NCBI GenBank assembly: GCA_030625525.1 | Contig: DAOUQR010000051.1 | Coordinates: 1 to 7,215 of the forward strand | DNA length: 7,215 bases | Origin: Pseudomonadota bacterium | GTDB lineage: Bacteria; Pseudomonadota; Gammaproteobacteria; DAOUQR01 | Reading direction: 5' to 3' | Part shown: positions 1 through 5,651 of the stretch, in pieces | How the letters are laid out: every line of letters starts with the position of its first letter | Numbering within the stretch: the stretch's first letter is position 1 | Notes under the pieces: generated by a model | Databases searched by the model: none | Seen by the model: only the letters and a program-made list of their open reading frames with translations | Told to the model about the DNA's origin: nothing | Made by a program: the position numbers and the translations under genes

Positions 1-972
1 GTATGTTTTATCCGGCACATCAATAAAGGAAAGTGGACTTAAATTATGTTTGATCAATGGAATATTGGCAGCTAGCCTCGATACTCGCTTGTTTACATCC
101 TCAAAAGCTTGTAGATAAGGTAGGTGCACCATGGCAAAAAATGATTGTTCAAATGGATCTTGGATCTCGCGAGCCTTTTCTAAAATCAATTCAAAACATT
201 CTTCAATCAATGACGGTCTCGCAAGAGGTTGATAGGCGGTACGGCCAATTGATACCGGGATCTGCCTTAAACTTCCGACCGATGCGGGATTCCCAAGTAA
301 ATGATGCGCAAGCAAACCGTGTAAATTACAAATGGTTCGCTTATCAAAATCAATCTCACTCGCAAATTCCACAATAAATTCAATCGCACGTTTATGGTTA
401 AGAATCATCTGAGTTTCAAAGGCTGCTTTATTTGTAGCCTCATTTTCATGTAAAATCAGTTCTTCAGTTTCTATCAGTGAATAGGTGTTACCTTCTAAAC
501 GACTAGAGTTCCAGGATAAATCAATGAGTAACTGATTTAGGATGTTTTTAGTGACAGTCCCCGCTGGCAAACCACTTTGTTCTTGAGTACATAGAGCATG
601 CAAGTGTTCTCGACTTGCAGCACTTAAATAGAAACTGTTATTGGGTTCATAAGCTTCAAGAAACGCTCGGTTGTACGTCACAGGACTTCTCTTATGTATC
701 TCTTGATTAACATAGTGACGAATGTCTTCTGCTTGATCGCTTAAGTCATTGCTGCTTCGTTGGTCCTCTCTATAGCGATAACGGGTCGCTTTGGCCTGGC
801 CGATAGAAATAATTTGACCTGATGAAACCATCTCTGTGAGATATCGTTGCAGTGTTCGCTTAGCGATCGGCACTTCAATATGCGTCATGATATCAGCAAC
901 ATTAATGCCCTTTGGGTGTTTTTTTATAAGTGAGAGGATCACCTGTTGAAATTCGTTTTGCTTTGAATCCAT
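1..972 (-). CDS. Fic-domain protein with N-terminal winged helix, 3' end cut by window edge
   Basis: The frame is open for 324 codons from an ATG at 972 to the first base of the window, so the C-terminus is missing. Residues 1-70 look like a winged-helix DNA-binding domain (ADIMTHIEV then KRTLQRYLTEMVSSGQI). The Fic fold follows. S156-x3-E160-G161 (within SSRLEGN) fits the inhibitory (S/T)xxxE(G/N) motif placed before the catalytic core, as in class II Fic proteins. A flap-like stretch (LRQIPVSIGRTAYQPL) lies around 235-250. The active-site motif at 288-299 reads QAFEDVNKRVSR where canonical Fic has HxFx(D/E)GNGRxxR: the catalytic His is Gln288, the first Gly is Val293 and the second is Lys295. 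Fic enzymes usually transfer AMP, or phosphate in Doc, to protein hydroxyls; with this motif the activity cannot be assumed. The Shine-Dalgarno is weak (CAGAGACG) and the gene lies 74 bp after the MATE gene on the same strand. Family assignment is firm; function is open. Confidence 0.9.
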   Translation of the reverse strand, partial: MDSKQNEFQQVILSLIKKHPKGINVADIMTHIEVPIAKRTLQRYLTEMVSSGQIISIGQAKATRYRYREDQRSSNDLSDQAEDIRHYVNQEIHKRSPVTYNRAFLEAYEPNNSFYLSAASREHLHALCTQEQSGLPAGTVTKNILNQLLIDLSWNSSRLEGNTYSLIETEELILHENEATNKAAFETQMILNHKRAIEFIVEFASEIDFDKRTICNLHGLLAHHLLGNPASVGSLRQIPVSIGRTAYQPLARPSLIEECFELILEKAREIQDPFEQSFFAMVHLPYLQAFEDVNKRVSRLAANIPLIKHNLSPLSFIDVPDKTY

Positions 973-1010
973 TTTATGCGTCTCTGCCGTCAGTGTGAGT
1001 GTAAAAAACA

Positions 1011-1039
1011 CAATCGCGCCAATCGCGCCAATCGCGCCA
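1011..1039. repeat. 9-bp tandem repeat, three copies
   Basis: The unit AATCGCGCC is repeated exactly three times at 1012-1020, 1021-1029 and 1030-1038, with one matching base on each side. It fills the 74-bp gap between the MATE stop and the Fic start and is richer in G+C than its surroundings. On the minus strand the repeat can be read as ATG followed by Ala-Arg-Leu units, but no ribosome binding site supports translation. It looks like a slippage-type array and copy number may vary between strains. Confidence 0.85.
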
Positions 1040-1046
1040 TTGTACA

Positions 1047-2417
1047 TCAAATGGGGTCAATCACCGACTCTTTTTCTAAACGTACGCCCATCATTCGGCG
1101 AAAACGCCAATAGAGTAGCGACACACTCATCATGCCACTCAAGGTTAATCCGACCCAATAGCTCGATGCATCGAAGTGAAAAAGCTTATCAATCATAAAT
1201 CCCATGGGTATCGCGATACACCAAAATGCAATAAATGATGTAAATAATGTAAAGCGGGTATCTTCTAAGGCTCTTAACGCACCGAATAATGTGATCCGCA
1301 ATGACTCTGTTAATTGAAAGACCGCTGCGATTGCTAAAAATTGAATAGTTAAGGCTATCAATTCAGAATCACTGATACTCATGCCACCTAAATCGACGGC
1401 GATCAATTGCCGTGGTAAAAACCATTCACTGCAAGCTGCCAGAAAGGTTAATCCAAATGAAAGTATTAAACCTGCATAGGCCGCTCGATTTGCACCCTGA
1501 TAGTTTTTCGCTCCAATTTGATGCCCCATTCTCACCGTCACAGCTTGCGCGGTTGCAAATACCACGGTAACGAACAAGCCTAAATATTGCATCGTGATTT
1601 GATTGGCGTCGATTTCTTTAATGCCATACTGCCCCATGATCAATGCCATCGTGAAAAAGAAACCAATTTCTAGGGCATACATAAGGCCCATAGGCAGGCC
1701 CACTTTAAAGAGTTCGGCGACATGTGTCGGTTTGAATTTTTCCCAAGATGCTTTTAAATAGGGTCGATAGATTTTTCGCGAACCCATAAAAGCGATTAAT
1801 AAGAGGGCTAAGATCCAATAGGATGCCGTTGTCCCCCAACCTAAACCGGCCATCCCTAAAGCTGGAAAGCCGAATTTTCCAAAGGTGAATACATAATTAA
1901 GCATCACATTAACGGGCACCCAAGCGAGGGTGAAGATTAAATTAATCCGCGTTTGGCCCAATCCAATAATAAATTGCAGGAGAATCAAAGAAATAAAATC
2001 CGGTAAGATCCCCCAAGCTAAGGCATGTAAATACGGAACGGCTTGGCTGACGATAGCTGCCTTTTGTCCCAGTAACGTTAATATCGGCGCGGCATTCCAA
2101 ATCAACAGTGTTGACGGTATCACCAAGATCAGGCCTAAAAAAATAGCATCGCGTAAAACAGCACCGATCGCTTTCGTATCTTTTGCACCGAAATAACGAG
2201 AGACTAAAACACTCACTGCTGTCAGCAGTCCCCACATGATGATCATTAAAGTCGCGAAACCCCACGAAGCTAACGATCCCGCCGCCAACTCAAGTGGGCC
2301 CAATTTGGCAAGAAAAACACTCGAAATAAAGCCGATCGAAGACTCCATCAAACCACTTAATATCAGCGGAATGGCTAAGGAAATTAAATTTTTAAAATCA
2401 TTTTTACTTAAATTCAT
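1047..2417 (-). CDS. MATE-family multidrug/cation efflux transporter
   Basis: This 456-residue protein has the usual MATE length and about twelve hydrophobic helices across residues 8-437, in two homologous halves. It should sit in the inner membrane and export cationic drugs or metabolites using a proton or sodium gradient. Family signatures are visible: SRYFGAKD near 73-80, the loop GKFGFPALGMAGLGWGT at 180-196, GLPMGLMYALEIGFF at 240-254, and GALRALEDTR at 379-388. Glu250 and Asp386 appear to match the coupling residues Glu255 and Asp371 of Vibrio NorM. The position of NorM Asp36 in the first helix seems to be Ser32 (FISSVFLA), so coupling may differ from NorM. The start ATG has GGAAGAAG just upstream. 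The gene follows the membrane-protein gene by 67 bp and precedes the Fic gene by 74 bp, so shared transcription is possible. The substrate cannot be read from sequence, so no gene symbol is given. Confidence 0.95.
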   Translation of the reverse strand: MNLSKNDFKNLISLAIPLILSGLMESSIGFISSVFLAKLGPLELAAGSLASWGFATLMIIMWGLLTAVSVLVSRYFGAKDTKAIGAVLRDAIFLGLILVIPSTLLIWNAAPILTLLGQKAAIVSQAVPYLHALAWGILPDFISLILLQFIIGLGQTRINLIFTLAWVPVNVMLNYVFTFGKFGFPALGMAGLGWGTTASYWILALLLIAFMGSRKIYRPYLKASWEKFKPTHVAELFKVGLPMGLMYALEIGFFFTMALIMGQYGIKEIDANQITMQYLGLFVTVVFATAQAVTVRMGHQIGAKNYQGANRAAYAGLILSFGLTFLAACSEWFLPRQLIAVDLGGMSISDSELIALTIQFLAIAAVFQLTESLRITLFGALRALEDTRFTLFTSFIAFWCIAIPMGFMIDKLFHFDASSYWVGLTLSGMMSVSLLYWRFRRMMGVRLEKESVIDPI

Positions 2418-2430
2418 ACTTCTTCCAGAG

Positions 2431-2456
2431 ACCGACGGTTTCTCTTCTTAGTCGGC
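2431..2456 (-). other. possible leader hairpin before the MATE gene
   Basis: On the minus strand GCCGAC (2456-2451) can pair with GTCGGT (2436-2431) around a 14-base loop, giving five Watson-Crick pairs and one G-U pair. The hairpin would end a few bases before the Shine-Dalgarno of the MATE gene (GGAAG at 2426-2422) and could affect its translation. There is no T-run, so it is not a typical terminator. The stem is short and the loop large, so it could be chance. Confidence 0.25.
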
Positions 2457-2484
2457 GATTGACTTCATTATTACACTATTGTTT

Positions 2485-3639
2485 TCACTGTGCATTGAAA
2501 ACGCTTAGGCAGGTTTCATACTCTTTATAGTCTTCATTCAGCTCATCTCCCTCTCCATTCTGAAAAAAACTATAAATAGAGGTTTTATCATCATACGATG
2601 ATTCAACTTTAAGATTCGCAGTCGTGATAAGATCTCTCACAGAGTTACATAATGAACTTGATGTACCAACAACAAGCGACCTATCCTCTTGATGTTGACG
2701 TGCAGCTTCCTCAGCAATAATGTTTAGCGCTTTTAACAAAAAAGACGCCTTTATCTCATTCGATTGTTCAGATTGATTCAATGCGACTATCAACAAAGTC
2801 ACCGCTTTTAATAAATTAATTCTATCTTCACTACGATAGAATCGTTTTGCATAGTTATCTCGCATTGTTTTAAAACTATCTGATATGATTTTAAAACTTG
2901 AAGAAGGTCCGAGATCAAGTTCATCAGACTTGCCTGCCTCGAGGTTTTCAATGTTCTCAAATTCCGCTTTCCGTTCAATCTTCCGGCGGCGATACTTCTG
3001 TATTTTAGTATAGGCATAATACGTTAATCCTAAAGCGACAATCCCGACAGCAACCCAAGGCATAATTGTAGAAACCAAAGTAGCTGCCGCGGTCAAACCC
3101 GAACTGACTAACACCTGTGCGACTGCCACACCCGCCACATAATTAAATGCTCCCCCTAAACCAACGACAGTCAATAGAAGCCCCATACCGAAGTGATGCT
3201 CAGTACGATTTTGCCTAACCAAAAAATATATAGAAGCGAGGGCGAATATCCCCCAACCCAAACCTAACAAAACAGGTGCCGCCAAAGCGGTGAATGAGAG
3301 CGCAAATAATAATGCACCGGCAGCACCGAATACATCGCGAATAAACCCGAGAATATGCTTGTCGAGAAAGTTGAGAATTTTATAAATAAATTGACCGAGA
3401 TTGGACTCGCTGTCTTTAAGTAAATGTAGTGATAAGTCCACTATCGAACCAAGTAATATTAAAGCGGTGGGTAAGAAGAAAAATAAGCTTCCCCCTATAA
3501 CAACGCCTGATAAGCCAAGTAATATCAAAAAACCCGCCGTGGCACCGCCCAGCGCAAACCACCGCAACACCATGTTACGAAGAAAATGAGCGGTTTTTTT
3601 AAGATATTCCACTGTCGTTACGGCCAATCTAGTTAACAA
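2485..3639 (-). CDS. unrecognised multi-pass membrane protein, candidate Dot/Icm-type effector
   Basis: I do not recognise this family. Read from the 5'-most start (TTG at 3639) it has 384 residues. Hydrophobic Gly/Ala-rich segments lie at about 26-48, 50-74, 104-122, 124-142, 150-178 and 182-210, so about six membrane passes. A basic stop (KYRRRKIERK, near 215-224) and a soluble, probably helical C-terminal half follow. The last 25 residues are acidic: Glu366, 369, 373 and 375 lie 10-19 residues from the end, and Phe381 is at -4, resembling the E-block export signal of Legionella and Coxiella Dot/Icm effectors. The promoter carries a PmrA-type box, which supports that idea. The start is uncertain: in-frame TGA and TAA stops lie just upstream, the predicted transcript begins only about five bases before the TTG, and no Shine-Dalgarno is seen at the TTG, the GTG at 3612 or the ATG at 3573. 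The alternatives would shorten it to 375 or 362 residues. The gene is well supported; the effector role is inference. Confidence 0.85.
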   Translation of the reverse strand: MLTRLAVTTVEYLKKTAHFLRNMVLRWFALGGATAGFLILLGLSGVVIGGSLFFFLPTALILLGSIVDLSLHLLKDSESNLGQFIYKILNFLDKHILGFIRDVFGAAGALLFALSFTALAAPVLLGLGWGIFALASIYFLVRQNRTEHHFGMGLLLTVVGLGGAFNYVAGVAVAQVLVSSGLTAAATLVSTIMPWVAVGIVALGLTYYAYTKIQKYRRRKIERKAEFENIENLEAGKSDELDLGPSSSFKIISDSFKTMRDNYAKRFYRSEDRINLLKAVTLLIVALNQSEQSNEIKASFLLKALNIIAEEAARQHQEDRSLVVGTSSSLCNSVRDLITTANLKVESSYDDKTSIYSFFQNGEGDELNEDYKEYETCLSVFNAQ

Positions 3640-3650
3640 ATATAGGTATC

Positions 3651-3656
3651 ATTATA
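3651..3656 (-). promoter_or_regulatory. consensus -10 box of the leftward membrane-protein gene
   Basis: The minus strand reads TATAAT from 3656 to 3651, a perfect sigma-70 -10 hexamer. At the usual 16-18 bp spacing there is only a poor -35 match (TAGAAC), and that position is covered by the tandem CTTAAT box, as expected for an activator-dependent promoter. Transcription should start near 3644, which argues that translation begins downstream of the TTG at 3639 unless the message is nearly leaderless. Confidence 0.7.
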
Positions 3657-3666
3657 TTGGATAAAG

Positions 3667-3683
3667 ATTAAGGTTCTATTAAG
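3667..3683 (-). promoter_or_regulatory. PmrA-type response regulator box (CTTAAT-N5-CTTAAT)
   Basis: The minus strand reads CTTAAT (3683-3678), AGAAC, CTTAAT (3672-3667). This is an exact match to YTTAAK-N5-YTTAAK, the direct-repeat site of the PmrA response regulator in enteric bacteria; Legionella and Coxiella PmrA use closely similar TTAA-type tandem sites. The two half-sites are 11 bp apart, one helical turn, and the box ends 10 bp before a perfect -10 hexamer. It thus takes the place of the -35 box, where an OmpR-family activator dimer would contact RNA polymerase. The match is seen directly; the identity of the regulator is inferred. Confidence 0.65.
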
Positions 3684-3851
3684 GGATTGGCCTGCTATCT
3701 AATTTTTTGGAGAAAGACCTTCAAAGAAAGAGAGTGCACCAACGTTGCCATTTCACAGCGACTTTTAGTGATAATTCACCCTCAGTTTCTGTATTATGTT
3801 TTTTTTCGAATGTCACTTTAAGATCATCACAGTCATTAAACAAGATTGTTG

Positions 3852-3880
3852 TTGACTTAAAAACAGACAGCGGGTATCAT
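3852..3880 (+). promoter_or_regulatory. sigma-70 promoter of the ABC-F gene
   Basis: TTGACT at 3852-3857 and TATCAT at 3875-3880 are separated by exactly 17 bp, each matching consensus at five of six positions. Transcription should start near 3887, leaving a leader of about 100 bases before the ABC-F start codon. No other comparably good plus-strand promoter is visible in the gap. Confidence 0.7.
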
Positions 3881-3911
3881 TAGCGTACTTAAATCTTAAA
3901 TACATATCAGA

Positions 3912-3958
3912 AGGGTACCCTGCCAATGCGCAATTAATTTCTTTTCAACGGATCCGTT
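3912..3958. promoter_or_regulatory. two perfect palindromes in the ABC-F leader
   Basis: AGGGTACCCT (3912-3921) and AACGGATCCGTT (3947-3958) are perfect 10- and 12-bp palindromes whose centres are 36 bp apart. Both lie between the promoter and the start codon. Lacking loops they suit protein dimer binding to DNA better than RNA hairpins, though their sequences differ, which speaks against one shared operator. A mini-ORF ATG-CGC-AAT-TAA begins at 3926, ten bases after AGAAGGG, and could be a leader peptide. Confidence 0.35.
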
Positions 3959-3970
3959 TGTCTTCACAAA
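3957..3970 (+). other. small leader hairpin before the ABC-F ribosome binding site
   Basis: TTTGT (3957-3961) and ACAAA (3966-3970) pair perfectly around the loop CTTC. The stem could extend through CGG (3949-3951) with CCG (3972-3974) past unpaired bases. It sits just before the purine-rich AAAAGAGA Shine-Dalgarno region (3975-3982). The core stem is weak (mostly A-T), so a regulatory role is only a possibility. Confidence 0.3.
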
Positions 3971-3988
3971 ACCGAAAAGAGATTAATT

Positions 3989-5593
3989 ATGTCGAAACCT
4001 CAAATTATTTTAAATAATGTATCGTTCCAACTTCCAAATACACCTGTCGTGTTTACTGATCTTACACTTGTATTCGAGTCATTACGCTATGGCATTGTCG
4101 GGGATAATGGCGTGGGTAAAACCACGTTTTTGAAACTTCTCAGTGGTGAGTTAACACCTGACAAAGGATCGATTCAACACATGGGAGCATTCTGCATTGT
4201 TCCTCAATCGCATGCGATATTCCCTGATGATGCTACGGTTGGTGAGGTGTTAGGTGTCAGTGAAATTTTACTTGCCTTAAGCCGAATTAATTCTGGTCAG
4301 AGTAATGACGATGATTTTGAAACGGTCAATGATCACTGGGATATCGACAGTCGAATTGACCAAGCATTCAAGCAATTTAATCTAGATATAAAGAACATCT
4401 CAACACCCTTTATGCATTTAAGTGGCGGGCAAAAAACAAAAGTTCTGTTGATCAAAACACAGTTATTCCTTAATCATTTTATGCTGCTGGATGAACCCAC
4501 CAACAATCTGGATAAAGCCTCTCGTGATTTATTAACACAGCAAATCGAAGCACATTCGAATGGATTGATCGTCGTCAGTCATGATCGCGATCTATTAAAT
4601 AAAATGGATCACATTATTGAGATCACCCCCAAAGGCATTCATTGTTATGGCGGAAATTATGATTTTTATCAGCAACAAAAAGCGATAGAACTTGACGCCT
4701 TACAACACGATTATATGGAAGCAAAACGACAAATCACCAAAGCGAAACGCAGTGTGCAAAGCACCCGCGAAAAACATGAACAACGGCGCGCTAAAGGCAT
4801 GAGAGCGAGGCGTTCAGGCAGCCAAGATAAAATAACACTCAATTCAATGAAAGGTCGTTCTGAAAAAACGCAATCTAAAATGGCGGTCAAGGAAGATCAC
4901 ATGTTATCGCATGCAAAAAATAAGCTTGATGAAGTCAAAGATAAAATTGAAATTAAACCTGAGATGCAATGCTCATTGGATGCGACAAGGGTCCCCAATG
5001 GAAAAATCGTATTGGAAATAGAAAACCTATCGTTCAGCTATCCCGATCAAACCAAGACATTGATTCAGGGTTTTAATTTAACACTAACAGGCCCACAACG
5101 TATTGCCATCGTCGGTCCGAATGGCTGTGGAAAATCGACCTTAATTAAATTAATACGATCATTGTTAAAACCTATTGCTGGAAAAATCAAAGTCGGTGTC
5201 GATCAGATTGCCTATTTGGATCAAGACGTCAGTTATCTGGATCGCAATCTCACCTTGATTGATAATTTCATCGCACTGAATCCTGAAGCGACGATCTTCG
5301 ATGCACATTCAGCACTTGCCGCATTTAATTTTCGAAATACCGATGCTCAAAAGCAAGTGTCGTCACTCAGTGGCGGCGAAAGAATGCGTGCCGGACTCGC
5401 TATAGCCATGATGTCAAAGCATCCACCCCAATTAATTATATTGGATGAACCCACCAATCATCTTGATCTAAACGCGATCTTGGCGATTGAAAAGTTACTA
5501 AACTTATATAACGGCGCGATCTTAGCCGTATCACACGATGCGCAGTTCTTAGAAAACATTAATATTGATAGATATTGTCACACATCAAATTAA
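3989..5593 (+). CDS. ABC-F family ATPase (twin ABC, no membrane domain), likely ribosome-acting
   Basis: The 534-residue protein has two ATP-binding cassettes in one chain and no membrane helices, the hallmark of ABC-F proteins. These bind the ribosomal E site to rescue or protect translation, some giving antibiotic resistance; they are not transporters. Cassette 1 has Walker A GDNGVGKTT (38-46), signature LSGGQ (144-148), Walker B LLDEPTNNLD (166-175) and switch His198. Cassette 2 has GPNGCGKST (376-384), LSGGE (460-464), LDEPTNHLD (485-493) and His516. Both catalytic glutamates (169 and 487) are present, so both sites should hydrolyse ATP. The linker, about 225-335, is long and strongly basic around 250-300 (KAKR, EQRRAKGMRARRSG), as expected for the arm reaching toward the peptidyl-transferase centre. 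Almost no tail follows cassette 2. Purine-rich AAAAGAGA precedes the ATG, and the gene ends in tandem TAA stops. I cannot place it in EttA, Uup, YheS or a named resistance subfamily. Confidence 0.93.
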   Translation: MSKPQIILNNVSFQLPNTPVVFTDLTLVFESLRYGIVGDNGVGKTTFLKLLSGELTPDKGSIQHMGAFCIVPQSHAIFPDDATVGEVLGVSEILLALSRINSGQSNDDDFETVNDHWDIDSRIDQAFKQFNLDIKNISTPFMHLSGGQKTKVLLIKTQLFLNHFMLLDEPTNNLDKASRDLLTQQIEAHSNGLIVVSHDRDLLNKMDHIIEITPKGIHCYGGNYDFYQQQKAIELDALQHDYMEAKRQITKAKRSVQSTREKHEQRRAKGMRARRSGSQDKITLNSMKGRSEKTQSKMAVKEDHMLSHAKNKLDEVKDKIEIKPEMQCSLDATRVPNGKIVLEIENLSFSYPDQTKTLIQGFNLTLTGPQRIAIVGPNGCGKSTLIKLIRSLLKPIAGKIKVGVDQIAYLDQDVSYLDRNLTLIDNFIALNPEATIFDAHSALAAFNFRNTDAQKQVSSLSGGERMRAGLAIAMMSKHPPQLIILDEPTNHLDLNAILAIEKLLNLYNGAILAVSHDAQFLENINIDRYCHTSN

Positions 5594-5638
5594 TAATGCA
5601 CTATATTAAGATTTGAGTTAGTATTAATTAAAGGTGAC

Positions 5639-5643
5639 AAGGA
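5639..5643 (+). promoter_or_regulatory. Shine-Dalgarno that fixes the start at 5652
   Basis: AAGGA lies eight bases before the ATG at 5652, ideal spacing. A GTG at 5634 is in the same frame but lies upstream of this site and has no good Shine-Dalgarno of its own, so the six extra N-terminal residues it would add are probably not made. Confidence 0.75.
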
Positions 5644-5651
5644 CGTCAACA

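Larger units (their letters stand above)
3640..3988. other. 349-bp divergent control region
   Basis: This gap separates the leftward and rightward transcription units. Its left end holds a PmrA-type box and a perfect -10 box firing leftward. Its right end holds a sigma-70-type promoter firing rightward and a leader of about 100 bases with two palindromes and a small hairpin. Between 3684 and 3851 I see no convincing gene, terminator or further promoter, only AT-rich sequence with a T-run at 3799-3806 and a short GTGA/TCAC inverted repeat at 3768-3779. Confidence 0.8.

Noticed and set aside
57..377. Plus-strand open frame of 106 codons
   Set aside because: It lies wholly antisense to the Fic gene, whose minus-strand frame gives clear Fic motifs; no ribosome site or family signal on the plus strand.
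999..1011. GTGT/ACAC hairpin with A-run between the MATE and Fic genes
   Set aside because: A 4-bp stem with the A-run inside the loop, not a terminator.
995..1198. Plus-strand frame of 67 codons starting in the 9-bp repeat
   Set aside because: It overlaps the end of the MATE gene antisense and its N-terminus is only the translated repeat.
1930..2451. Small frames at 1930-2196 (+), 1942-2265 (-) and 2236-2451 (+)
   Set aside because: All are out-of-frame or antisense shadows of the MATE gene, which has clear family motifs and helices.
2808..3589. Small frames at 2808-3017 (-) and 3401-3589 (+)
   Set aside because: Shadows inside the membrane-protein gene without ribosome sites or recognisable domains.
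3796..3855. 19-codon plus-strand ORF beginning ATG-TTT-TTT
   Set aside because: No Shine-Dalgarno, low-complexity start, and it overlaps the -35 box of the ABC-F promoter.
5594..5651. Possible promoter for the AlbA_2 gene in the 58-bp AT-rich spacer
   Set aside because: TA-rich hexamers are present but no -35/-10 pair with acceptable spacing stands out.
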